64,000 nucleotides of DNA from Agapanthus africanus (taxonomy: Eukaryota > Streptophyta > Magnoliopsida > Asparagales > Amaryllidaceae): assembly GCA_030015575.1 (NCBI GenBank), contig JASDDO010000026.1, forward strand, positions 194,767,739 through 194,831,738, given 5' to 3'. Below, piece after piece: positions 20,914 through 32,752 of the stretch (its first letter is position 1; each line of letters begins with the position of its first letter). The notes under the pieces were generated by a model that worked only from the letters and a program-made list of their open reading frames with translations, made no database searches and was not told the origin of the DNA. Position numbers and translations under genes: made by a program.

Positions 20914-23900
20914 TCGTTGGATGGCGCAAGCCGCCCGATAGTTTTAGTAACTTACAAGATTCTTAGTGATGTTAGTAATTATGGGTGAAATACTTATTTG
21001 ATTATTTGCTGCATCCATGCATTATATTGACATACCTATACGAAACCAATTTAAAGGACACCTGCACCATTGCCAGGGTTTTTATATGCAGCACGAGCAC
21101 TATTCATGCTTACACACACACCCTGGTAATTGCCATGCCACCACACTAGATAACCTTTAAATCTAAACCTTTTACTAAATGATACTTAAACTTGTGCTAT
21201 TGCCTTTAATTCCTTAAAAATGAAACCGTAGGATTGCTATTCATGTGCATGTACTTCATCATATTAATTGTTCATGCCTAATCTATTAATCACACATCGC
21301 AACTTGATTATTGATACCATATGCATTCATTATCATTGATATATGCACTTATGAGGATTTCTTGAGATTTTATGATATTTCTGGATTTCGGGGGAAAGCC
21401 GCAAAATTTCTAAACTTATTATATTTTTAAAATATGTAAATTGCGGTTTTCTAGTGATGTAAGTATCGTCCACCATGAGTTTGCTGTGGTTTTGGAAATC
21501 CGTGTCGAGGAGTGGAGGAACCGGCACGGGTACATGGTGGGCCCGGTAAGGTACCCCGGGGCAAGAGGAATGTGGTGTTGACGTTGAGCCTGGCAGGGGA
21601 CGGATTACCTACCGGTGACTGTTTGGGACGGCGGATATCCAGAGGATACCGACCGTGGCCGCTAGATGATGAGATATTGATATTTGAGATGGGTCAGCCG
21701 GACGGCTGAGGCCAGAGACACTATGACATGGATTTATGAGATTTGAGACAGCTTTTAGGTGTCGTTGCTGGACACCGGTTCTCGTCGATTCCTTGAGTAT
21801 TATGCTGGCATTCTAAAAGAGTTTCAAAAACAAAAAGAGATAAAATGTTTTTTATAGATACCTATTGAGACCTCAGATATTCATGTTGCATACATATTCA
21901 TACACTGATGTTGTATACACACCTGCTAGTGCATCCATTCATACCTGTATTTTAGATGCTAGGATGCTTGTGTGCATGCATGCGATAGCCTTTGTAGGTG
22001 TTATTTATTATTCACGAGTTGGCAACTCACCCCCGTTGTGCCACAGTCTTTTGCAGGTCCGCTCCGTCAGTACAGTAGCGGCGGGCGCACTTGTTCTTTT
22101 GCCTCCTTTGCCTGGACTCGAGGTTTTGCTCTTAGGTGGGTTATGTTACTATTTTTGTACCACCTTGTATATTCTTTGTATCTAGTGCACTCCATCTACT
22201 GTTTCTACCAGTATTATTGTATTGACATAGAGATGAGACTGTGAGATTTGTAGACTTTTATGCTGTATTTTGGGGTCGAGCTCACTTGAGTCGACATGCT
22301 GTTTTTCTTATGCTTCATTATGATTATTTTGCTTGTTGTTGCTTTATATTGCGTGGGATTTGTGACCGCCTTATGGCGAAGAGCTAGCTCCCGCTTGGGG
22401 ATGCCCTTTTTTTGTTGGATTCATATATATTTTTGTTGTACCCATTTTGGGGGCCAGTATTTACAAAGGAGACTCTGCCGAAATTTTCGGAAAAAATTGG
22501 TATTGTTTTTAAAAAGGGTTTTACATGACTTATTTGATAAACTCGCTTTCAATTGATTGGGTTTTCTTCACTCTTTTGTTTAATTGGTTTTTTTTTCTGG
22601 GCTTTGGCTTACTTATTTTACGGACGTCTTTAGACGTTTCGTAAACTTAAGTGCCAGTCACGTTCCGTACCCTGCGGGTCGTGACACTCACAAGCCACTG
22701 GTGTCGGTTGGTTCACGTAAGATGTATATAGGTGCTCATTGGGTTATGAGTACACCGGACAGGACTCGCCGGGAACATGCTAGTTGGTCTTATACCTGAC
22801 GTCAGATGGCAGTTCCCTGGTGACATGTGTACAGGTTAGTTCATCGACCTGAAGATCGTCATTTGTCTCGTGTGAGTTCCCACTGTACTTTGATTACTGC
22901 CCTACCATGCTCAAAGAGACATGCAAACAGGTTTTAGTTGGGTACAGTCCCGAGCCACATGGAGGCAGTGAGCGGATCTTCAGGGGTTCGTCTCTCCCGG
23001 TATTGGGGGTGAGGTCGCGCTGTGTCTAGGAGAGCCATTACACAAAGCCCTCGGCCGAGGCAGGAGATTTACTAGTAGGTATTCCAGTAGTATCTCAGGG
23101 TGTTCTGGGCTACACTCCGACACGACTTGTACCGCTTTTAGGGGTCTGACTTTTACCAACCCCCTAGGCCCGCCATGCGATGCTCATAGACGAACGGACC
23201 GGACTGTATGGATATTGTCACTGACAGGCTCAGTACGGTGTCAGGATGAGTTCGCTCATCGACGTCCCTTTTGGTCAATAGCTGGTATCCCGTCACGTAT
23301 GGCTAATACCTCTGACGTGCTAGTGGTTAAATCCACAGCCATAGTATTGACGAGTCTTTAGAGTCCCCCACATTCAGTTGCTCAAGTTTTCGGGCGAAAC
23401 GCTGTAGAGGCCGTATGGAGATATGGCAGGGTTCGATCAGATACGTGCGGTATTGCACGGATCCTGATCGGACGGTTTATACTAGCGGGCTTTGGTTTAA
23501 GCCGGATCCTAGTATAGTACAGTGTAGTTTTGTCTCATTGCATTTGTATTCGGTTGGAATACAGATGCGGGTGTGTATGCACAGTAGCGGGGTTTTCCTG
23601 TAACTTATTACGGGATCAGTTTTTCTGGAGTTGCCAGTTTGCTTTCCGTTTCGGCCATTTTCCATTGTATCTTTCATTGGCCGAAGATTGGTGGAGGACG
23701 GCTTATTTGCATTTGTGCAAATTAGCTATTTAGAGGGTTGTCTTTGCATACTTTTGTATCATGATGGTTTCATGATGGAGCCCCATCCCTTAACCTTCCA
23801 TGGTTCATGATTGCTTGACTTTGTGATGAGATGATTGGTTGATGGAGTGTGGGTTTTAGTGGGTGATCATTGGATTCTCTCATCTTCACTTGCTTGTATC

Positions 23901-24474
23901 ATTGCTTTCCACCCACCCCCTTGTCTTTGCTCTCCTCTCTCTTTTTCTCCTCCATTCTATTCTTAATGGCCGGCCAAGCTCATTTAGGGGGCTGTCCCAA
24001 TTTGGTAGTGGGGAATTTTTGCTCATTTGGCTAGGCAAAAATCTTTTTAGCTCCTCCTCCAAAAGCTTATCTTATATCCTCCACCAAAGGCAACTCCCTA
24101 AACCCCTGGAGACACAAATAGCTCACTACACTATTCTGCAGCAATTCTTGGGCACGTCGACTCGCCAATTTCGTGCCCGAGTTGCCTCGGTCCAGAGGTG
24201 GGAGCCCGTAAAAGAAGCCGGCGACGTGGTGCCCTTCCGGCGACGAGGTGGAGACCGGAGATTCCGCGGCGAGATCGGGACGACGACGAGAAGACCGGAG
24301 GACACGGATCACTCGATATATCTCTCTTCCCATCTTGTAGTTAGCTAGGACTGGTTTAATGGCCCGATCCGGGTTTATAGTGCACGGTGGTGCCGGTTTG
24401 AAAAGTTAAAGTAAATCACCGCTTCCGCATTCCGGTGTCGGATTGACGGCCAGGGCGCCGCCGTGCACTTACAG

Positions 24475-24486
24475 TGGTATCAGAGC
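24475..24486 (+). other. Primer binding site of A
   Basis: Perfect TGGTATCAGAGC after ACTTACAG. A therefore keeps a working primer site although its pol is ruined. Confidence 0.95.
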
Positions 24487-24684
24487 CTCGCCATTAACCT
24501 AGTTTAGCTTTGTCTAATGTGTTTACATTTCCGATCGAACAAAAAAATTCCAAAATCCGCGTTTTGAATAGCATCAGTTTCTGTCGAAATTTTTTGGACT
24601 CCAAAAATTTTTCAGGTTGTCTCAGAATACTGTGCAAAGAAGTAGGAGAACTCTGGTAAAATTTTATTGCATGAACCCATCATA

Positions 24685-24733
24685 CCACCGCGGAACCGCG
24701 GCCAAACCCCTGTTTGGGCCGCGGTTCCGCCGC
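24685..24733 (+). other. GC-rich leader hairpin (A)
   Basis: The left arm, ending CGCGGAACCGCGGCCAAAC, pairs with the right arm GTTTGGGCCGCGGTTCCG around loop CCCT. The stem is about 19 bp with one bulge. Confidence 0.85.
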
Positions 24734-25510
24734 CACCTTGTAAGTTCAGTGCATCAATTTTTTACAAAGGCCTCCTGACTTGAAAATAGGGCTTTTGGAA
24801 CATTCTTTTTGGGCCAAGAATTTCTTTATGTGCTACAGTAGTGCTTGGGGCCCACTTGGTAATTTTTGATCGATCGGATATTTTAAACACATTAGTTCAC
24901 AGTATTTACATTATATCTGCGACCGTGAATGTCACTCGATCGGTAAATCCTGTCTAACTGCTATAGCCCGGTTAGACGGATTTGCGAACGTGAAATTCAC
25001 GTTGATGTTCTGTGATTATGCTGTGATGTTGCGGATTGGTCGTGGGGATAGCCTGGATGCAATGCTAGTACAGTTTTTGTTGTATTATGTACATTTGATA
25101 TTGCGGGGCGAGCGTCCGACATGTGGACTGCCGTCACTGCCTGTTTGTATTATTCTTTTGGGGCATGACCAGGTTGCGGTCGATGTACCCGTTGTATGTA
25201 TATTTTACTTTCTGTACTAGGATTACCCCGCGGAGGGGTGCACGGATAGCCGGATTCTAGAGGGCAACGAGCCCGCATCTCATGGTATTGAGACGGAGGG
25301 GGCTTCACTCTAGAATTGGCGGGCTATTCGCCGCACTCATAGGGGGTACAGGTTGACCCAGGAAGGGTGCCCAAGTTACCGGATTCCGTGAAGTGCTGGG
25401 TGGTCCATTCACGGTGCTGAAAGGGGCTGCCTCGCTTCATGTTCTGGCGGGTAACTTGCCGCGCCCGTAGGGGTCTAGGATTTCATTGCACAAGCTATCC
25501 ACATGACCAA

Positions 25511-25556
25511 GGGAACGTCGGGTTTCAGTAGCGGCTCTGTGAAACCCGGGGATCCC
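25511..25556 (+). other. GGCTC-loop RNA hairpin (A)
   Basis: CGGGTTTCA (25519-25527) pairs with TGAAACCCG (25540-25548). GGGA (25511-25514) pairs with TCCC (25553-25556) outside it. The loop is GTAGCGGCTCTG. The copy in B (about 7706-7752) has the same outline but weaker pairing after substitutions. Confidence 0.72.
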
Positions 25557-25954
25557 AGATATCTGTATTGTTCTGTGATGCTGTACATTTCTGTGATGTT
25601 GCATTTTATCACGCCTTGAGCGAAATATTATATATTGATATATATACTAGTAGATGTTGTATATGTTTTGCATCCGCGCTAGTCCAGTCCCCGCTCTGTC
25701 GTTAGTTAGCTAACCTAACGGGTAATGACGGGACCCAGTGGCGAATGCGGATGGCATATACGTACGTCAATATTTTCGTTCTTTATTGGTGTGATCATTT
25801 GATGGGACTGCGTTGATTCGGATCAATGCAAGTTAAACAAACCTAATATGATGTTGTTGGAACACTTTTCAAAAAGCTGTTATTTGCAAGGACGTTCACT
25901 TTTGTTTTGCACAGTGGTATTCAGTTAGAATATCCTGCTCCTCAGTCGACGAGG

Positions 25955-26128
25955 CAAGGGCCGAGATCCCTTCACCGGGAGTGACCCCTTGGACAAAAGT
26001 TTGCGTCAGGGCAATAAGTTCACTATAGCCGATTACTTTTGCTTTGCATCGTGGTATTCGGTTGGAATATCCTGCACCTCATTCTACGGGGAAAGAGCCA
26101 AGATCCCTTCACCGGGAGTGACCTCTTT
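25955..26128 (+). other. Paired TTCACC-loop RNA hairpins (A)
   Basis: Copy 1 25955-25991 has outer helix CAAGGG/CCCTTG. Copy 2 26092-26128 has AAAGAG/CTCTTT. Both have inner TCCC/GGGA and loop TTCACC. Each is preceded by a CATCGTGGTATTCGGTTGG-like stretch that is repeated with it. Confidence 0.75.
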
Positions 26129-26267
26129 AGTAAAGGTTTTCGTTACTATATTTTTCTAAAAAGCTATCCGTTCCTTCAACGATATCAAGTTCATTACGTT
26201 AAAGGTTTTCGCCAGAAACCATTCGTAGCCCTCCGTCGTTTCAGACGGGTAGCACGTAGTATTCATG

Positions 26268-26476
26268 CTATGTTTGTGACCTTCGTCAAGGCATAGTGTA
26301 TGGTAGCTGCTTGTTACCTTTCTGTTGCATAGATAGATGCGTTGGTTTAGGACAGTCGTATAGCCTTGTTGACCTTCGTCAAGGGCTTGTACGGGTGGGT
26401 TCAAATTAACCTAGACAATGACGGGTAGAACTTGACATGTGACTTATGATTTGTTGACCTTCATCAAGGTCATAAG
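26268..26476 (+). other. Triple bulged stem-loop array (A)
   Basis: SL1 26268-26296 has CTATG/CATAG. SL2 26357-26393 has CGTAT/GTACG, extended by AGCC/GGCT. SL3 26443-26476 has CTTATGA/TCATAAG. The apical sequence is TTGTTGACCTTCGTCAAGG or close to it, with inner CCTT/AAGG and tetraloop CGTC (CATC in SL3, whose inner strand reads CCTTCATCAAGG). Confidence 0.75.
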
Positions 26477-26552
26477 AGCATGGGGCAAAAATCACATCGG
26501 GAGTTTCTAAAGAAACTGAAACTTGCCAGATATACGCATACCTTCTGGAGTG

Positions 26553-26584
26553 TGATAACGTGAGCGGATTCCGTCACGTTATCA
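26553..26584 (+). other. 11-bp hairpin downstream of the array (A)
   Basis: TGATAACGTGA pairs with TCACGTTATCA around a 10-base loop. In B the equivalent stem is TGATAACTTGA/TCGAGTTATCA (about 32527-32560), changed on both sides with a G-U pair. In element I a weaker GTGAT/ATCAC pair is at the same place. Confidence 0.65.
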
Positions 26585-26776
26585 TGCGATGATAGTTGGA
26601 TCCCGATTCCCACTGATGAGTTGGTTTACTCCTCGGGTGATCCCGACTAATTCTTCTTTCGGGTTTGGAGAAGGATTTGAGGTTACAGTGGGAGGTTTCC
26701 TGATTAGATAAATTGGTAACCATTCTGATCTAGATTAGAGTGCACGCTGAGTGTTTCTTTTCTCTCTCTTTGGCAG

Positions 26777-27640
26777 CGACCATTGACCCGACCCTAAGAC
26801 TATGACTCAGTGACCAAGTTGACCGAACCTTCTTAAACACTGGCTTTTGGATTGTCAGGGTTGCAAACCTCATTGCCACTCCTACTTTTACCCTTTTCTC
26901 CAGGACACCCCGTATTACTACGAATGTCCACTTCCATTGGACAAAACCATCGTATGGTTATATACGAACTCGAAGGGATTTATTCGAGGATGGTTTCAGG
27001 TTCTGGAGAAAACGAATAGGACTATTCAGTTGTCTTTTCCTCTTACCTTCTCTCAGGTTGCGAGTGCCCCTTAGATTAGGGGATAGTACACCCATTACGC
27101 AAATTGGACAGTCTTCTTCCAAACCATAGGCAAGTGCCGACCGGTAGGGAATGAAGAAAACCAATTAGCCTAAACGGTATATAGAAGGTATTAAGTTAAG
27201 ACAAAGAAAGGGATTGGAAGGAGGGCAAAGTAAATTGCGACTGATATTCACGACCAAACCAAGCATTTCATTACCACTCCCACTTCACCTTTGTATTTCT
27301 CCAGGACACTCCGTATCACTACGAAGATCTACAGATATTTGGATACTCCATCGTATGGTTATATACGAACTCGAAAGGAACTTGTTCCAGTTCGGGGATG
27401 GATTCTGGTTCAGGAGAAATAGGAATAAGGTTTATTCGGTTGTCTTTTATCTTCACCTTCTCTCGCATTGCGAGTGCTCCTAGGACTAGGACAGTACACC
27501 CATTATGCTTATTGGATAGTCTTCTTCCAAACCATAGGCTGGTGCCGAACGGTAGGGAAGGAAGAAAACCATTTGGCCTAAAGGGGTGTGCAGAAGGTAA
27601 TGACTAAAGACATATAAAGGGATTTGGAGAGGTGGCAAAG
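26777..27640 (+). other. Non-gag block with internal duplication (A)
   Basis: Where gag should start after GGCAG|CGACC, A carries about 860 bp that I cannot align to gag. Two diverged direct copies offset by about 401-410 bp share TCGTATGGTTATATACGAAC (near 26950 and 27351) and GCGAGTGC (near 27060 and 27470). B has the same block (about 32753-33500), with part of the second copy deleted. The origin is unknown; it could be decayed gag, captured genomic DNA or another repeat. Confidence 0.6.
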
Positions 27641-30190
27641 AATTACACGGTTATAGTCGTGAATCTGGATAATGGAAGAGGCATTACTAGGAATACCAGG
27701 ATACCCCATCGAAATATTTCAATGTTTCAGATTCACTGTGTACTGTTAAAAGAAAACTGATTTCCCGATTAGATACGTACTCCATGGTATGTATTTACCA
27801 GGTATGATTCTCACATCTGTATGGTTTTTACAGATGATGAGTGGGAGTAAGTTATTGGGAATTGGGTGATCATCCTCATTATATCGGGATTCGTTGTAAT
27901 CGGTGATATTTGAGGAATTCACCTGGGTTGTTTGCCGGACGGTAAATATTTGGTTTTGAATATCCGTTATAATGCACCAATTTCAAATTGATATGTCTGT
28001 GCGTCTATTTTTATAGAGTGAGATATACCTTTTTGAAATTATGTCGATGACATTTACCTATATCAGCTGATGGTTAGGTAAGGAGCATTAAACAGCGGTG
28101 TAATTCTTCTTAACCATAAGTACAGTTTTCAACCTACGACACACAGGGAGTGAGTTATTAGACTCAAAGGACCTGTACAGAGTATTGTATACAGTCCAGT
28201 ATCCATCAGGACAGAAGGGATGGTCCTCGTACTATATTCAGTTTACTTATGACTTCTCTAGTTTTTAGACAGGTGTTTCGTGGAAACACAGGGTCCGAAT
28301 TTTGAGAAGTTATAGGTATATGAATAAAGTAGAGAACCAGGTATTGCAAGTATCAGGATTCTTCAAGGTGATCGAAGATGTAGATACTTGTGTATGGTGT
28401 TCAGTTGATAGTAATGATTAAAAGAACTTGCTTCTCTTTCAGGTTACTCATAATTGGAAGCATTCCTAAGTTGAGTAACACTGATCGACCTCTTTCCATT
28501 TAGTTGACATGCACTGGAGGCAGCTGCATGATTTGAATCTGGTTCAATTAAATCAGTGCCTCTGTTTCTGTATTGGATATAGAACAGTTCATATCTTAAC
28601 ATTGTTAAGGTACGGGGAGTTGTCTGGCATATGCTTAAAACCAGACTCTGGATAACTCAAGGCACGTTTCTGTAATGGTTGTTTGTGGGTTGACCCAGGT
28701 TATGACGAGGGTTGACTTTCTATCATCTGGAAGATCAATAGTGATATTGTTCTTAACTCGCCACAGTTTTAACAAAAAATAGATTTTTTCAGAAAACAGT
28801 AGTGGGAGTATGGTAGAACTGGAAGTGATTCCAGAACTGCAAACGATTACTGAAGATTTGATAGGAACCTAAACATTCAATCTGGTTTGATATTCCATTA
28901 GCCACTCCGCAGATATGGTGGGTAACCTCAGGCACCCGAGAGGTACTTCGGTATGCTCAAGGACGGTAGCAGGGAGGTTCTTGTTTACCCAGACTTGCCA
29001 TTGCTGTTGTTCCAGACTATGAGACCCGGCAGGAGGATGAGTATAGCGTCGTTCTAAACTAGCTTTAGAAGTGTACGTCTATATGACTCTGCCAGAGGGT
29101 TGTCGTAGTCAGTGGGAGCAGCGGAAGCATTGGTGGACAGGTGGCTTATGTCTATTTATAGACTAAAGCAGATATAGCGGAGATAGATCATCTATTTCTG
29201 ACGTGACAGTCATAGGTTTGACTTCATCAGAATAGGGGATGGATCTGTTAAGAAGGTAGTAGGGTGTAATGTCCTGGTATTTGGATGACATACACAGAGT
29301 AGGAAAAGAAACTCCTATACTACGATCGGTTACACTTTGGTCATCACACAGTGGTTTCTCCACATAGGACTTGGACATTATATCAGACATACTGGTTACT
29401 AGATCTATAGATCTAGATTTGGGTGGTTTCCCAATCAGGGTACTTTGACAGCATTCTAAGAGTATTTAGAATGGACGACTCCTGGTATGGTGGTGTACCT
29501 GCAGGTAATGGAGTCACCCTCTCTAAAGGTGTCTTACAGACTAAAGGGGAGAGGGATGTGCATGATTGGCAGATCACTTGCTTAGGCAATTGAGTCAATC
29601 ATGAGATGTCAAGTACCACACCAGATGTTGTTCTTGCAGTAGGTGCAATGAGTTGATATTGATCCAATCTTGGAGAAACAGTCGGAAGCAGTTTTAGAAC
29701 ATAAGTGGATGTTCTAGGGATGTGATAACGACAGCCTCATTCGGGAAACAGTTATCGTTCCAGGCTTCCAAGGTGACTTGGACGACAGGGAGGTTGTCAG
29801 AGTTATAGTTTTCCCTCTGACGAGGGGCAGTATTTTTGACAGGTGGTCCAAGGAAATACTGAGGGAGGCATGGCGCAGGATACTGATTAAGTTCAGTTGA
29901 CGATACAGTCTAAGAAGTTTGGATTTGGAGTTCATTTATGAGCTAGGTCCCATCAGACATCCAGACACATTCTAAGACAGGTATTGCTCATTTCGGGAGA
30001 TGGCTTTCTCCACGAACTTGAGATATAGAGAGACATAGAAAGAAACATCAAAGCGGATCCACTCACTGAGGCTATTCCTCGAACGCAATAGTTTCGCAAA
30101 CGAGCTTTGTGAGACTGACTAGTAGGGGAGTTGGGTGTTCGGTATCACACGGGCTGTGAGTATGCGACATCGCAATAATTAGCCTTGAGT
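27640..30190 (+). pseudogene. Corrupted pol of element A
   Basis: Recognisable only in pieces. These are a protease/linker stretch near 27900-28000, integrase core fragments near 28220-28400, the linker GTAGAACTGGAAGTGATTCC near 28815, an RT piece TTGGATGACATAC near 29280 in place of the YVDD region, and RNase H/C-terminal pieces near 29945-30090 (GTCCCATCAGACATCC, GCGGATCCACTCAC). Frames are broken throughout. The same altered words occur in B at the same order, so most of the damage came before the two insertions. Confidence 0.8.
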
Positions 30191-30203
30191 GCAAGTGGGA
30201 GAT

Positions 30204-32351
30204 TATTGGAGATAGTGCCCTCAGAGTCAATTATTGGATCACAGGCACGTGATTGCAATGATTGAGGGAGGACCTATCCCGGTAGGACAGTCTTACTCAA
30301 GATGATAGTATGCTATCTGATTTATCTTTATCATCGTGTACTGCTTTAGGTGACAAGACAGGTCGCTATTACACGTTGATAGAGCCCCTAGGATTCTTGC
30401 TTGACTGCCAGCAGTATGAGGGCGATCATATACGTGGGAGCTGGTAGTCTATAAGCACATCCTTAAATGGTCCCTAGTCGTGGGAGTTTCGAGACAGGGC
30501 ATCGATACTCCAGAGTAGACTAGTGTATACAGTCGAGACCCCGACGAGGGGCGGTGGCCGGTCTCACAAGCCACTGGTGTCAGTTGGTTCACCTAAGATG
30601 TATACAGGTGCTCATTGGGTTATGAGTACACCGGACAGGACTCGCCGGGAACATGCTAGTTGGTCTTATACCTGACGTCAGATGGCAGTTCCCTGGTGAC
30701 ATGTGTACAGGTTAGTTCATCGACCTGAGGATCGTTATTTGTCTCGTGTGAGTTCCCACTGTACTTTGATTACTACCCTACCACGCTCAAAGGAGACGTG
30801 CAAATAGGTTTTAGTTGGGTACAGTCCCGAACCATATGGAGGCAGTGAGCGGATCTTCAGGGGTTCGTCTCTCCCGGTATTGGGGATGAGGTCGCGCTGT
30901 GTTTAGGAGAGCCATTAAACAAAGACCTCGGCCGAGGCAGGAGATTTACTGGTAGGTATTCCAGTAGTATCTCAGGGTGTTCTGGGCTACACTCCGACAC
31001 GACTTGTACCGCTTTATGGGGTCTGACTTTTACCAACCCCCTAGGCCCGCCATGCGATGCTCATAGACGAACGGACCGGACTGTACGGATATTGTCATTG
31101 ACAGGCTCAGTAGGGTATCAGGATGAGTTCGCTCATCGACGTCCCTTTTGGTCAATAGCTGGTAGCCCGTCACATATGGCTAATACCTCTGACGTGCTAG
31201 TGGTTAAATCCACAGCCATAGTATTGACGAGTCTTTAGAGTCCCCCACATTCAGTTGCTCAAGTTTTCGGGCGAAACGCTGTAGAGGCCGTATGGAGATA
31301 TCGCAGGGTTCGATCAGATACGTGCGGTATTGCACGGATCCTGATCGGACGGTTTATACTAGCGGGCTTTGGTTTAAGCCGGATCCTAGTATAGTACAGT
31401 GTAGATTTTGTCTCATTGCATTTGTATTCAGTTGGAATACAGATGCGGGTGTGTATGCACAGTAGCGGGGTTTTCCTGTAATTTATTACGGGATCAGTTT
31501 TTCTGGAGTTGCCAGTTTGCTTTCCGTTTCGGCCATTTTCCTTTGTATCTTTCATTGGCCGAAGATTGGTGGAGGACGGCTTATTTGCATTTGTGCAAAT
31601 TAGCTATTTGGAGGGTTGTCTTTGCATACTTTTGTATCATGATGGTTTCATGATGGAGCCCCATCCCTTGACCTTCCATGGTTCATGATTGCTTGACTTT
31701 GTGATGAGATGATTGGTTGATGGAGTGTGGGTTTTAGTGGGTGATCATTGGATTCTCTCATCATCACTTGCTTGCATCATTGCTTTCCACCCACCCCCTT
31801 GTCTTTGCTCTCCTCTCTCTTTTTCTCCTCCATTCTATTCTTAATGGACGGCCAAGCTCATTTAGGGGGCTGTCCCAATTTGGTAGTGGGGAATTTTTGC
31901 TCATTTGGCTAGGCAAAAATATTTTTAGCTCCTCCTCCAAAAGCTTATCTCATATCCTCCACCAAAGGCAACTCCCTAAACCCCTAGAGACACAAATAGC
32001 TCACTACACTATTCTGCAGCAATTCTTGGGCACGTCGACTCGCCAACTTGGTGCCTGAGTTGCCTCGGTCCAGAGGTGGGAGCCCGTAAAAGAAGCCGGC
32101 GACGTGGTGCCCTTCCGGCGACGAGGTAGAGACCGGAGATTCCGCGGCGAGATCGGGACGACGACGAGAAGACCGGAGGACAGGGATCACTCGGTATATC
32201 TCTCTTCCCATCTTGTAGTTAGCTAGGACTAGTTTAATGGCCCGATCCAGGTTTATAGTGCGCGGTGGTGCCGGTTTGAAAAGTTAAAGTAAATCACCGC
32301 TTCCGCATTCCGGCGTCGGATTGACGGCCGGGGCGCCACCGTGCACTTACA
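30204..32351 (+). repeat. 3' LTR of element A
   Basis: 2148 bp. It begins TATTGGAGATAG after the polypurine tract, TA instead of the TG seen at the start of the 5' LTR, and ends GTGCACTTACA. The conserved block is at 31075-31089. It keeps the donor-like GGTATATC that the 5' LTR has lost. Confidence 0.9.
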
Positions 32352-32356
32352 GTCAA

Positions 32357-32752
32357 GGGTATGTACGGGTGGGTTCAAATTAACCTGGATAATGACGGGT
32401 AGAACTTGACATGTGACTTATGATTTGTTGGATTTCGTCAAGGTCATAAGAACATGGGGTAAAAATCACATCGGGAGTTTCAAACATACAGGAAACTTGC
32501 CAGGCATGCGCATACCTTCTGGAGTATGATAACTTGAGTGGCTTCCATCGAGTTATCATGCGATGAGAGTTGGATCCCGATTCCCACTGATGAGTTAGTT
32601 TACTCTTCGGGTGATCCCGACTAATTCTTCTTTCAGGTTTGGAGGAGAATTTGAGATTACAGTGGGAGGTTTCCTGATTAGATAAAGTGATAACCATTCT
32701 GATCTAGGTTAGAGTGCATACAGAGTGTTTCTTTTCTCTCTCTCTCTTTGGC
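32357..32752 (+). mobile_element. Element B leader, right part
   Basis: Resumes after the second GTCAA with GGGTATGTACG, the 3' half of SL2. It then has SL3 (32417-32450) and the TGATAACTTGA hairpin, then the pyrimidine tract. The splice acceptor AG of the other elements reads AA here (TTGGCAACGACC), so B could not be spliced at that point. Confidence 0.8.

Larger units (their letters stand above)
8949..22686 (+). mobile_element. G: gypsy-type solo LTR, split by element I
   Basis: Starts TGTAGCGTCTTG, ends GCGGGTCGTGACA, and is flanked by perfect TSD CTCAC (8944-8948 and 22687-22691). Removing element I and one TCGTT copy leaves about 3638 bp (8949-10818 plus 20919-22686). There is no primer site, coding region or second LTR, so it looks like a solo LTR left by LTR-LTR recombination. 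The length, the GGGTCGTGACA end and the pyrimidine-rich segment near 9560-9660 suggest a Tekay/Del chromovirus LTR; that lineage is inference. Small frames inside, such as those at 9529-9795, 21865-22244 and 22296-22556, have no recognisable product. Confidence 0.75.
8585..24473 (+). repeat. 5' LTR of element A, split by G
   Basis: Starts TGTTGGAGACAGTG and ends GTGCACTTACA. Without the insertion it is about 2146 bp, matching the 2148-bp 3' LTR. The conserved block appears at 23197-23211 with one change (GTATGG for GTACGG). The donor-like site kept in the 3' LTR as CTCG|GTATATC (about 32190) reads CTCGATATATC here (about 24312), so the GT is lost in this copy. Confidence 0.88.
8585..32351 (+). 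mobile_element. Copia element A, complete but non-autonomous, nested
   Basis: Ty1/copia element inserted in the leader of B with perfect TSD GTCAA (8580-8584 and 32352-32356). Its own parts are: 5' LTR 8585-8948 plus 22692-24473; primer site 24475-24486; leader to 26776; a non-gag block 26777 to about 27640; corrupted pol to about 30190; polypurine tract; 3' LTR 30204-32351. The LTRs differ at roughly 2-3 percent of the positions I compared by eye. Its internal region matches B's closely, including the same damage in pol. Confidence 0.9.

Noticed and set aside
23863..24348. 161-codon frame in the 5' LTR of A
   Set aside because: It lies in LTR sequence; the 3' LTR counterpart (31741-32058) is cut short, so the frame is not maintained.
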